13,154 nucleotides of DNA from contig JAOZMA010000035.1 in NCBI GenBank assembly GCA_029934555.1, forward strand, positions 1 through 13,154. The letters run 5' to 3'. The notes beneath the pieces are model-generated. The model was not told the DNA's origin, made no database searches, and saw nothing but the letters and a program-made list of their open reading frames with translations. The position numbers and the translations under genes are program-made. Origin of the DNA: Acidimicrobiia bacterium (GTDB lineage: Bacteria; Actinomycetota; Acidimicrobiia; Spongiisociales; UBA5794). Shown piece by piece: positions 1-7,023 of the stretch (positions are counted from its first letter, which is position 1; each line of letters starts with the position of its first letter).

Positions 1-9
1 GGACCAGGA

Positions 10-1386
10 ATGACCGACGAGTTTGTCCACCCCTACATCCCGAACTCCGTACCGGCAGTCAAGGCCGCGATGCTCGCTGAGACGGGGGCCGTCTCGGTTG
101 AGGACTTCTACGCGGACATCCCGGCCGACCTTCGCGTCGCCGGTCTGCTCGACCTGCCCGAAGCCCTCGTGGCTGAACAGGACCTGGTCGCACACGTGAC
201 GGGCCTGCTCTCACGCAACCGGCCCGTCGCTACCGGTCGCAGCTTCCTCGGGGCCGGCACCTATCGCCACTTCGTGCCTGCGGTCGTCGAGGAGGTCATC
301 AACCGCAGCGAGTTCCTCACCGCCTATGCCGGCGAACCCCATGAGGACCACGGCCGGTTCCAGGCGTTGTTCGAGTACCAGTCGTTGATGGCCGAACTGC
401 TGGCGATGGATGTGGTCAATGTCCCGACCTACGACGGCTTCCAGGCTGTCGCTACGGCTCTCTCGATGGCCGGACGATTCACCGGACGGCGCCGCGTTGT
501 CGTAGCGAGCGATGTCGATCCGGACAAGATGTCGAAGGTGGTCGACTTCACACGACCGAATCTCGACCTTGTCGTCGTCCCGACCGTGAACGGGTCGGCC
601 GACGCAGCGGGAGTCATCGCGGAGCTCGACGAGGAGACGGCCGCCGTCTGGATCGAGACACCGAGCTTCAGAGGTGCTCTCGAGACGGCCGTGCCCGAAC
701 TGGCAGACGCAGCGCATGCCGCCGGATCACTGATGGTGGTCGGCACCGATCCGATCGGTCTCGGAGTTCTCACGCCACCCGCAGATCAGGGAGCCGATAT
801 CGTTTGCGGCGACATCCAATCGCTCGGACTCGGGCAATGGTTCGGTGGGGCGCACGCCGGTTTCATCGCCGTGCACGACGACCCCGGCCTCGTGATGGAG
901 TTGCCGTCCCGACTCTTCGGCCTTGCAGCGACCGACGTTGAGGGTGAGTACGGTTTCGGTGACGTCGCCTATGACCGGACATCGTTCGCCGTTCGGGAAG
1001 AAGGGAAAGAGTGGGTTGGCACGGCCGCGGCCCTCTGGGGGATCGCAGCAGGTGTCTACTTGAGTCTGATGGGACCCCGTGGGATGGCCGATCTCGGTGA
1101 GACGCTCCTCTCCCGCACCTCATACGCCATCAAGACGCTCGCCGCCATCGAAGGAATCGACGTCACCGACGACGCACCCCACCTTCGCGAGTTCGTCCTC
1201 GATCTGACCCGAGCGAACCTCACAGCGGACGGCGTCATCGAAGCGCTGCGCCGCGACGGCATCGAGCCGGGCGTCGCTATCGATACCCACCAACTGCTGG
1301 TCTGCGTGACCGAGGTCAACACCATGGCCGACATCGACGATCTCGCTTCCGGTCTGTCGGAGCTATGCGAAAGGAGTGCACCATGA
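10..1386 (+). CDS. Divergent glycine decarboxylase P-protein alpha subunit (GcvPA-like paralogue)
   Basis: 458 residues, close to the usual 440-450 of the N-terminal half of split glycine decarboxylases. Family signatures are clear: YIPN near residue 9, SFLGAG at 78-83 followed by YRHFVP, RSEFLTAY before 107, and DPIGLGVL and GDIQSLGLGQWFGG in the second half. In genuine GcvPA the segment after the TAY motif reads TPYQPEISQG; here it is AGEPHEDHG (107-115). The C-terminal HIRREKATSNICT-type motif is replaced by VREEGKEWVGT (328-338). Both motifs are near-invariant in true P-proteins, so I infer a changed substrate or role. The alpha subunit shapes the active site of the beta subunit, which carries the PLP. 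The start at base 10 matches the family N-terminus. Its AGGA is unusually close, and ATGA there could overlap the stop of an upstream gene. The stop overlaps the next start (ATGA, 1383-1386). Fold assignment is secure; the reaction is not. Confidence 0.85.
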   Translation: MTDEFVHPYIPNSVPAVKAAMLAETGAVSVEDFYADIPADLRVAGLLDLPEALVAEQDLVAHVTGLLSRNRPVATGRSFLGAGTYRHFVPAVVEEVINRSEFLTAYAGEPHEDHGRFQALFEYQSLMAELLAMDVVNVPTYDGFQAVATALSMAGRFTGRRRVVVASDVDPDKMSKVVDFTRPNLDLVVVPTVNGSADAAGVIAELDEETAAVWIETPSFRGALETAVPELADAAHAAGSLMVVGTDPIGLGVLTPPADQGADIVCGDIQSLGLGQWFGGAHAGFIAVHDDPGLVMELPSRLFGLAATDVEGEYGFGDVAYDRTSFAVREEGKEWVGTAAALWGIAAGVYLSLMGPRGMADLGETLLSRTSYAIKTLAAIEGIDVTDDAPHLREFVLDLTRANLTADGVIEALRRDGIEPGVAIDTHQLLVCVTEVNTMADIDDLASGLSELCERSAP

Positions 1387-2957
1387 GCCTCCCGATCGCT
1401 CCCAAGCCACCGCTCCGCCGGTTCCACGAGGCACGATGGGATGAACCCATCATCTTCGAACTCTCCACTCCCGGAGAGCGCGGCGTCCTCGTCTCCCGAA
1501 CAGAATCTGATGTGCGGTCGACGGTCGGCGACGTTGTCGACGCACTGCCGCATACGCTTCGGAGGGAGACACCGCCCGCGCTGCCGGAGATGGGCCAGAT
1601 GCGGGTTCTCAAGCACTACTTGCGGCTCAGCCAGGAGAACCTCGGGGCAGATCTCAACGTCGATATCGGGCAGGGCACCTGCACGATGAAGTACTCGCCC
1701 AAGGTGAATGAAGCAATCGTCCGAACGCCGCTGCTGGCGGACCTGCATCCGCTGCAATCCGAGGCCACCGTGCAGGGCATCCTCGAGATCATCTGGACGA
1801 CCGAACAGATGCTGGCCGAGATCTCCGGCATGGATCGAGTCTCGCTGCAGACCGGCGGAGGGTCCTCGGCCATCTGGGCCAACATCGCGATGATCCGCGC
1901 CTATCACGAAGCCGCCGGCGAGGGGGACCAGAGGAGCGAGGTCATCACCACGATCTTCTCTCACCCATCCAACGCGGCGACGGCGAAGGCAGCCGGCTAC
2001 AACGTCGTCACCCTCTATCCGGATGCCGACGGATACCCGGATATCGAGGCGTTCACGGCTGCCCTGTCTTCGCGCACCGCAGCGTTGATGATCACCAACC
2101 CCGAGGACACGGGTATCTACAACCCGCGAATCGCCGAGTTCGTCGACCTCGCCCACTCGGTTGGTGCACTCGCCGCCTACGACCAGGCCAACGCCAACGG
2201 GATCCTTGGTATCACCCGTGCGAAGGAGGCGGGTTTCGACACCTGCCACTTCAATCTGCACAAGACGTTCAGTACGCCACACGGTTCCGGCGGGCCGGGA
2301 GCAGGCGCCACGGCCGTCTCCGACAAGCTGGTTCCGTTCCTGCCCGGACCGTTGGTCGAACGCGACGGGGACCGGTACTTCCTGGACTCGGATCGGCCGG
2401 AGTCGATCGGCAAGGTCGCACCGTTCTACGGCGTCGTGCCGAATATCGTGCGCGCCTACGCCTGGATGCGGTCCCTCGGAGCGGAGGGTCTCCGAGAGGC
2501 GGCCGAGATCGCGGTGCTCAACAACAACTATCTCATGAAACGAATCCTGGAGATCCCCGGTGCGGGCGCTCCATATGCATCGGGACGGCGCCGCATCGAA
2601 CAGGTGCGCTACTCGTGGCAGGATCTGTACGAAGAGACCGGTATCACATCGGAAGAGATCGGCGTACGGGCAACCGACTTCGGCGTGCACTACTGGACGA
2701 GCCATCACCCATTCGTGGTGCCCCAGCCGTTCACGCTCGAGCCGACGGAATCGTATTCCAAGAGCGAGATCGACGAATACGTCGGGATTCTGGCCGAGGT
2801 TGCACGAGAAGCACGCGAGACCCCCGAGGTCGTGCGCACCGCCCCGCATCGCCAGACGGTGCATCACATCCACCATGACGATCTCGACGACCCCGATCGC
2901 TGGGCCCCGTCGTGGCGTGCCTACCAGCGCAAGTACTTCGCCGGGGACGATGGTTGA
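1383..2957 (+). CDS. Divergent glycine decarboxylase P-protein beta subunit (GcvPB-like, PLP-binding)
   Basis: 524 residues, slightly longer than typical GcvPB (about 480-510). The start at 1383 is chosen because AAGGAG (1371-1376) lies six bases upstream and the codon overlaps the alpha stop; an in-frame start at 1365 has no such site. Conserved features are GTCTMKYSPK (98-107), LHPLQ, the PLP lysine K294 in NLHKTFSTPHG, GGPGAG, FLPGP followed by DGDRYFLD, SIG(K)V, RAYAWMRSLGAEGLRE, and the C-terminal EPTESYSK. Departures from true glycine decarboxylase are LQTGGGSSAIW (155-165) where LQPAAGAHGEL is usual, and SHPSNAATA around H194 where AHGTNPASA is usual. The C-terminus carries a His/Asp-rich tail (HHIHHDD). 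The enzyme should form an external aldimine with an amino acid and probably decarboxylate it onto a lipoyl or other acceptor, by family analogy; the substrate is unknown. It is translationally coupled to its neighbours on both sides. Confidence 0.87.
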   Translation: MSLPIAPKPPLRRFHEARWDEPIIFELSTPGERGVLVSRTESDVRSTVGDVVDALPHTLRRETPPALPEMGQMRVLKHYLRLSQENLGADLNVDIGQGTCTMKYSPKVNEAIVRTPLLADLHPLQSEATVQGILEIIWTTEQMLAEISGMDRVSLQTGGGSSAIWANIAMIRAYHEAAGEGDQRSEVITTIFSHPSNAATAKAAGYNVVTLYPDADGYPDIEAFTAALSSRTAALMITNPEDTGIYNPRIAEFVDLAHSVGALAAYDQANANGILGITRAKEAGFDTCHFNLHKTFSTPHGSGGPGAGATAVSDKLVPFLPGPLVERDGDRYFLDSDRPESIGKVAPFYGVVPNIVRAYAWMRSLGAEGLREAAEIAVLNNNYLMKRILEIPGAGAPYASGRRRIEQVRYSWQDLYEETGITSEEIGVRATDFGVHYWTSHHPFVVPQPFTLEPTESYSKSEIDEYVGILAEVAREARETPEVVRTAPHRQTVHHIHHDDLDDPDRWAPSWRAYQRKYFAGDDG

Positions 2958-4096
2958 TGACACCGTCCATCGGCGTGATCGTCAACCCGGTAGCGGGCGT
3001 GGGCGGTCCCGCCGGACTCAAGGGGAGCGACGGTGCTGAGATCCAGGCCGCAGCGATCACTCGCGGATCCTCGGCGCGCGCAGAGGGCCGTGCCGCCGAC
3101 GCTCTCGCGCTGATCGGACGTATGCGCCCAGGCGCTCATGTTCTGACCGCGGCCGATTCGATGGGCGAAGATGCATCCCGTGCCGCCGGATTGACCCCCG
3201 ATATCGTCTACCGGCCCGCTGCCGCCGAGACGAGCGGGCGGGACACCACGGCTGCCGCGACCGCCCTCGCGCATGCCGGAGCAAGGCTTATCTTGTTCGC
3301 CGGCGGCGACGGCACCGCTCGCGATGTTTGCGATGCTCTGCTCGGCGACACCGCCGTGCTCGGTGTCCCCGCGGGCGTCAAGATGTACTCCGGATGTTTC
3401 GCCGTAAGCCCCGTCGCAGCGGGCGCTGTTGCCGCGAGTTGGATGACCAGGGGGAAGCATCCGGTTGCCGAAGTTGAGGTCCTCGACGTCGACGAGGAAC
3501 AGATCCGACACGGCCGTGTCGACCCGACCCTGTATGGAATGGTGCGGATTCCGATCGAGCCCGGACGGACCCAGGCGAGGAAGTCGCCGACGGGAGCCTC
3601 TCAGCTTGGTGCGGTTCGTTCGGCTGCGGCGGGAGTTGTGGAGCGCATGAGGCCCGGGGTCACCTATCTGCTCGGACCGGGTGGAACGATCAGCGAGGTA
3701 GCAACCCTGTTGGGGGTGGAAGGCACTCCGCTCGGTGTCGACGTGGTTCGCGACGGCGCGCTCGTACTGGCCGACGCCTCAGAGCGGGAGCTGCTCGCCC
3801 TCGTCGACGGCAGGGTGGCCAGAGCGGTCCTCACTGTCATCGGCGGACAGGGGTTCCTCCTCGGTCGAGGCAATCAGCAGATCTCCGCCGCGGTCCTCGA
3901 GAAGATCGGCGACGATCCGCTCATCGTCGTGGCGACCGAGGAGAAGCTGATCGACCTCGGTGGACGGCCGTTGCTGGTCGACACCGGCGATCCCGACCTC
4001 GATATGCGTTTCGAGGGCTACGCGAAAGTCGTCACAGGCACGCGCACGACCAGTCTCTACCCTGTTCTTGCACCCGAATCCAAAGGAACGAGCTGA
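2957..4096 (+). CDS. ATP-NAD kinase superfamily protein, AcoX-like
   Basis: 379 residues. The N-terminus IGVIVNPVAG (5-14) followed by GGxxGLKGSDG (to residue 26) and the nucleotide-binding GGDGT motif (116-120) identify the NAD-kinase/diacylglycerol-kinase fold. GVPAGVKMYSG (136-146) and a C-terminal GGQGFLLGRGNQQIS segment are typical of the longer ATP-NAD kinase subfamily that includes AcoX, encoded in acetoin-dehydrogenase operons of several bacteria. Its biochemical role there is not firmly established. The start at 2957 is preferred over an upstream in-frame codon because it overlaps the beta-subunit stop (TGATG) and begins directly with the conserved strand. Position between P-protein-like subunits and an SDR suggests it supplies or modifies a nucleotide cofactor, or phosphorylates a pathway intermediate; this is inference. 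It is not the short housekeeping NadK, which lacks the GLKGSDG N-terminal block. Confidence 0.8.
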   Translation: MTPSIGVIVNPVAGVGGPAGLKGSDGAEIQAAAITRGSSARAEGRAADALALIGRMRPGAHVLTAADSMGEDASRAAGLTPDIVYRPAAAETSGRDTTAAATALAHAGARLILFAGGDGTARDVCDALLGDTAVLGVPAGVKMYSGCFAVSPVAAGAVAASWMTRGKHPVAEVEVLDVDEEQIRHGRVDPTLYGMVRIPIEPGRTQARKSPTGASQLGAVRSAAAGVVERMRPGVTYLLGPGGTISEVATLLGVEGTPLGVDVVRDGALVLADASERELLALVDGRVARAVLTVIGGQGFLLGRGNQQISAAVLEKIGDDPLIVVATEEKLIDLGGRPLLVDTGDPDLDMRFEGYAKVVTGTRTTSLYPVLAPESKGTS

Positions 4097-4854
4097 TGCA
4101 ACTGGAGAACAAGCGAGCCATCGTCACGGGCGGCGCCGGTGGGATCGGGCGTGCGGCCGCCCTCGCGTTCGCCGACGAAGGGGCCAGGGTCGCGGTTGTC
4201 GACGTCGACGCCGAAGGGGCGGCAGCCGTCGCCGATGCCATCGTGGCTGCGGGTGGCGACGCGATCGCTCTCACCGCAGACGTGTCGATAGATACGGACG
4301 TCCGGGGGGTAGTCGACGAGACGGTTGCCGCGTTCGGCGGGATCGACGTTGTGTTCAACAATGCCGGCATCGTCCGAAGAGCGACGGCGATCGACACCAC
4401 CGTCGAGGAGTGGGATCGGGTCTTCGGCGTGAACGTGCGGTCCATCTTCTTGATGGCGAAGTTCGCCGTGCCGGTGATGGCCGATGATGGTGGCGGATCG
4501 ATGATCAACACCGGATCCGGGTGGGGTCTCACAGGCGGCGCCAACGCCCTGTCGTACTGCGCCTCGAAAGGGGCGGTCGTGAACATGACCCGGGCGCTGG
4601 CGATCGATCATGGACCGCAGGGCATCCGGGTCAACTCGGTGAACCCGGGTGACACGAACACAGGCATGCTCCGTGACGAAGCCAGGCAGCTCTCTGCCGA
4701 CGAAGCAGCCTTCCGTGCTGAGTCGGCCGACCGCCCCTTGGGGAGGATGGGTGAGCCGGAGGAGATCGCAGCAGCCGTCGTCTGGCTGGCGAGCGACGCC
4801 AGCAGCTACGTCACTGGGTCCGCTCTCGTGGTCGACGGAGGCGGCATCGCTTAG
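4096..4854 (+). CDS. Short-chain dehydrogenase/reductase (classical SDR)
   Basis: 252 residues, normal for a classical SDR. The Rossmann motif TGGAGGIG (11-18), D36 at the end of strand beta-2 (favouring NAD(H) over NADP(H)), NNAG (88-91) and the catalytic tetrad N113, S141, Y154 and K158 (YCASK) are all present. The ending VTGSALVVDGG is the usual family C-terminus. It should oxidise a secondary alcohol or reduce a ketone. The start overlaps the preceding stop (TGATG), and AAAGGA (4082-4087) provides a ribosome binding site eight bases upstream. It is the last gene of the four-gene operon, so it probably acts on the precursor or product of the P-protein-like pair. The substrate cannot be read from sequence. 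Confidence 0.93.
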   Translation: MQLENKRAIVTGGAGGIGRAAALAFADEGARVAVVDVDAEGAAAVADAIVAAGGDAIALTADVSIDTDVRGVVDETVAAFGGIDVVFNNAGIVRRATAIDTTVEEWDRVFGVNVRSIFLMAKFAVPVMADDGGGSMINTGSGWGLTGGANALSYCASKGAVVNMTRALAIDHGPQGIRVNSVNPGDTNTGMLRDEARQLSADEAAFRAESADRPLGRMGEPEEIAAAVVWLASDASSYVTGSALVVDGGGIA

Positions 4855-4890
4855 ACGCAGCCGGCCCTGCAGATCTGCTGGTTGCCCGGC

Positions 4891-4998
4891 AGGACCGTCC
4901 TCGTGGTTCTCGTGTTCGGGCGCAAGCAGCTGTTCGCGTCGGCAGATGCGGGTACCTCCGCGGAGACCATGACGGCCCGGCGGCAAGCGATCGCGTGA
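4891..4998 (+). pseudogene. Remnant of the 3' end of a CPBP-family gene
   Basis: An in-frame stretch ending at TGA 4996-4998 reads RTVLVVLVFGRKQLFAS then ADAGTSAE. It closely matches the C-terminus of the intact CPBP protein downstream (GTVLVALVFGHKLLFAP then ADAGTVAG). By hand alignment, 4893-4977 and 6920-7004 agree at about 66 of 85 bases without gaps. Upstream of 4891 the similarity stops and the frame reaches the SDR stop codon, so no start or catalytic motifs remain. It looks like the tail of a duplicated CPBP gene whose body was deleted; the copy ends with extra codons (ARRQAIA) before its stop. Homology is visible in the sequence; the deletion history is inferred. Confidence 0.65.
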
Positions 4999-5056
4999 GA
5001 CGGTCGCGGCCCGGAGGGACCTGATACCGGCGAGGTTGTCTTGAAGATGCCCTCCC

Positions 5057-5082
5057 GTCTCGGAGACTGATGTCTCGGCGAC
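5057..5082. repeat. 11-base tandem direct repeat upstream of the phosphotransferase gene
   Basis: GTCTCGGAGAC (5057-5067) and GTCTCGGCGAC (5072-5082) differ at one base and are separated by TGAT, giving a 15-base period. The first copy is also a perfect inverted repeat (GTCTC-G-GAGAC). This could be a repressor or activator site for the gene starting near 5168, or chance in GC-rich DNA. Confidence 0.35.
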
Positions 5083-5151
5083 CTCAGGATCCTTACCAGG
5101 AAGGCGGTTTTGCCTACTCCCCGACCGCAACCTCGTGAATGATCGGACTGG

Positions 5152-5157
5152 TAGCGT
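5152..5157 (+). promoter_or_regulatory. Possible -10 element (TAGCGT) for the phosphotransferase gene
   Basis: TAGCGT fits the TAnnnT pattern common in actinobacterial promoters and ends ten bases before ATG 5168. Transcription would then begin almost at the start codon, giving a very short leader or none. No good -35 element is visible. This supports 5168 over the GTG at 5135 as the start. Confidence 0.3.
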
Positions 5158-5167
5158 TCAGACCGAG

Positions 5168-6127
5168 ATGACCGAGCATGAACGGATCGCCGCCGACCGA
5201 TTCGGCTTGACGGGAACGAGCAACCCCCTGCCGGGATACACCGACGAGAACGCGAAGATCGTTGACCGGAACGGTGACACGGCCCTGCTCCGAATCTCCC
5301 CCTCGGATGCTGACCCCGGCGAGATCGCGTTCTGTCAGCGGGTCATCGGTGCAACGGTCGATCTTGAAGTCGAGACACCGTCCGTCGTTCCGACCATCGA
5401 TGGTGACGGATGGGCGATCCTGGACGATGGACGGATCGCACACATGTACAAGTGGGTCGACGGCGTGTCGTTCAGCGAAGTCGGCAGTCCCGCTCACCTG
5501 GCCGGCGAGATCGGCGCAGTTGCCGGGTCGATGGTCTGCTGTCTGTGCGGTGTCAAAGCGTGGCAACGGTCGTCCGGCTTCGAGTGGGAGATGACGGACG
5601 CCGGTCGGGTCCTCCGCGAACAGATGGGGTCTATCGGCGACGGTCGCCGCAGGAAGCTCATCGGGCGCGTGCTCGATCGGTACGATCGAATCGATTTCTC
5701 AACGCTCCCGAGACAGGTGATCCACAACGACCTGAACGGTGAGAATCTTCTGGTTCGAGATGATGCCATCTCGGGGGTCATCGACTTCGCTGACGTCGTC
5801 GAGTCGGTTCGGATCGCCGAACTCGCGATCGCGTGCGCATACGCGATGCTCGGCCAGATCGACCCCGTCTCAGTGGCGTTGGACATTATCGCCGGGTATC
5901 GATCTGTCGTCGAGCCAACGGGAGCAGAAATCGACGTGCTCTTCGATCTGATCCTGGCCCGATTGGCGATATCGGTCACGATGTCGGCGAGCAGTGACGG
6001 CACAAACCCGCACCAGTTGGCCTCTGAGGCTCCCGCGTGGGATCTGTTGGGGCACCTGATGGCGGCCGACGTGGATGCCATCTCGGCAGAGTTCGCCGCC
6101 GTCCCACAGGCCCGGCGTCCGGCGTAG
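5168..6127 (+). CDS. Hydroxylysine-kinase-like phosphotransferase (APH fold)
   Basis: 319 residues from ATG 5168; a GTG at 5135 would add 11 residues but lies upstream of a possible -10 element. The protein is an aminoglycoside-phosphotransferase/choline-kinase fold enzyme. Residues 186-193 read HNDLNGEN, with catalytic base D188 and metal ligand N193, and VIDFADV follows with metal-binding D206. The neighbouring stretch ESVRIAELAIACAYAML resembles the hydroxylysine kinase group, which is related to the kinase domain fused to some class III aminotransferases. The N-lobe is short; R42 in ALLRIS occupies the place of the usual ATP-contacting lysine. It probably phosphorylates a hydroxyl group on a small amino-containing metabolite in the cytosol. 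Antibiotic resistance is not implied. It stands alone, after a CPBP remnant and 119 bases before the intact CPBP gene. Confidence 0.78.
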   Translation: MTEHERIAADRFGLTGTSNPLPGYTDENAKIVDRNGDTALLRISPSDADPGEIAFCQRVIGATVDLEVETPSVVPTIDGDGWAILDDGRIAHMYKWVDGVSFSEVGSPAHLAGEIGAVAGSMVCCLCGVKAWQRSSGFEWEMTDAGRVLREQMGSIGDGRRRKLIGRVLDRYDRIDFSTLPRQVIHNDLNGENLLVRDDAISGVIDFADVVESVRIAELAIACAYAMLGQIDPVSVALDIIAGYRSVVEPTGAEIDVLFDLILARLAISVTMSASSDGTNPHQLASEAPAWDLLGHLMAADVDAISAEFAAVPQARRPA

Positions 6128-6211
6128 GAGACGGCACGATCATGCCGGTTTCTCCACCGGACTCCCGGCTTGACTCTGGTTGCCCGCCCCAGGGCACGGA
6201 TGGTGGCGCTC

Positions 6212-6217
6212 TATGAT
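6212..6217 (+). promoter_or_regulatory. Possible -10 element (TATGAT) for the CPBP gene
   Basis: TATGAT is one base from the TATAAT consensus and lies 29 bases before the CPBP start codon, leaving room for a short leader with the ribosome binding site. A TTGACT at 6170-6175 is too far upstream to pair with it. No better -35 element is visible. Confidence 0.35.
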
Positions 6218-6246
6218 CGGCAGCATTCGCCCACTCAGGAGCAACC

Positions 6247-7008
6247 ATGAGAGTCCAACCATCGTTGAAGATCGGCGTCGCCCTAGCGGTCGGCTATATG
6301 GCCCTGTTCGGGATGCTCGTGAAGATGTCGGGCGTTGGCTACGACGATCTCACATCGACTGCCGACAACGCCCTCAAGGGACTCGTGATCCCAATGGCGA
6401 TCGTCACCGTTGTTCTCCTCGTCGTCACATCGATCTTGGGCTGGTGGAAGCCGGTCGTCCGGGACCAGAAGCGCGCCAAGGGGTGGGTCATCGTCGTCCC
6501 GATCGTGATGGCCTTCACCGTGTTCGCCGGTGTGAACTACAGCGGACTCTCCGAGTTCGACTCGAAGTTGTTGCTCTGGATCGGCATCGGGGCGGCGCTC
6601 GTCGGGCTCTCTGAAGAGTTGATGTACCGCGGTCTCATCATCGTGAGCTTCCGGAGCACGATGAAGGAGTCCCACGTCTGGCTGTGGTCCTCGGTGGCGT
6701 TCGCTCTGCTCCACAGCATCAACGTGCTGCTCGGACAGGGCGGTATTGCAACGGTTCAGCAGGTCGTGGTGACGTTCGTGATCGGAAGCGGTCTTTACAT
6801 CGCCCGGCGAACGACCGGTCTGATCGTCGTCCCGATGGTCCTCCACCTGGTGTGGGACTACTCGTCCTTCACTGCGGGGGACTACGTGCTCTCGGGGTTG
6901 CTCAGCTACGTGGCGTTCGGGACCGTTCTCGTGGCGCTCGTGTTCGGCCACAAGCTCCTGTTCGCCCCGGCCGATGCCGGTACCGTCGCCGGGAATGCGA
7001 CGGCCTGA
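6247..7008 (+). CDS. CPBP-family intramembrane metalloprotease (Abi/CAAX-like)
   Basis: 253 residues with several hydrophobic segments (about 8-25, 45-65, 80-96, 108-121, 145-162, 168-186, 191-199 and 207-229), consistent with a multi-pass membrane protein. The CPBP signature is complete: EELMYRG with E123, E124 and R128, FALLHSIN with H156, and HLVWDYS with H200 and D204, the expected metal and catalytic residues. AGGAG (6237-6241) lies five bases before ATG 6247. Family members act as CAAX-type proteases, in bacteriocin self-immunity or maturation, or as regulated intramembrane proteases; no peptide precursor is visible nearby, so the substrate is unknown. The C-terminal 30 residues are echoed by the remnant at 4891-4998, pointing to an earlier second copy. 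The gene converges on the small minus-strand gene that ends 15 bases away. Confidence 0.85.
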   Translation: MRVQPSLKIGVALAVGYMALFGMLVKMSGVGYDDLTSTADNALKGLVIPMAIVTVVLLVVTSILGWWKPVVRDQKRAKGWVIVVPIVMAFTVFAGVNYSGLSEFDSKLLLWIGIGAALVGLSEELMYRGLIIVSFRSTMKESHVWLWSSVAFALLHSINVLLGQGGIATVQQVVVTFVIGSGLYIARRTTGLIVVPMVLHLVWDYSSFTAGDYVLSGLLSYVAFGTVLVALVFGHKLLFAPADAGTVAGNATA

Positions 7009-7023
7009 CGGCGGGCGACCTCG

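Larger units (their letters stand above)
4855..5167. other. Intergenic region after the P-protein-like operon
   Basis: About 310 bases without an intact gene. It holds the CPBP gene remnant (4891-4998), a near-perfect 11-base direct repeat (5057-5082) and a weak bulged hairpin at 5099-5120 (AGGC paired with GCCT, flanked by GGA and TCC, with a GGTTTT loop). A TAGCGT possible -10 element lies just before the next gene. No convincing factor-independent terminator with a T tract follows the SDR stop. Confidence 0.6.

Noticed and set aside
1056..2963. 635-codon minus-strand open frame opposite the P-protein beta subunit gene
   Set aside because: It is fully antisense to two well-supported genes, has no recognisable domain, and has an Arg/Asp/Gly-rich composition typical of shadow frames in GC-rich DNA.
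4057..5130. 357-codon minus-strand open frame opposite the SDR gene and the intergenic region
   Set aside because: It is antisense to a complete SDR, shows no family signature, and is low-complexity Arg/Gly/Asp-rich.
5168..6127. Reading the APH-fold gene as an antibiotic resistance determinant
   Set aside because: The closest visible resemblance is to metabolic hydroxylysine-kinase-like enzymes, and there is no mobile-element context.
6145..6160. CCGGT-TTCTCC-ACCGG inverted repeat after the phosphotransferase stop as a terminator
   Set aside because: It has only five base pairs and no following T tract, so it is too weak to call.
6247..7008. CPBP gene as part of a bacteriocin or phage-defence cassette
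   Set aside because: No precursor peptide, leader protease, toxin or defence gene is visible nearby; CPBP proteins are common and functionally diverse.
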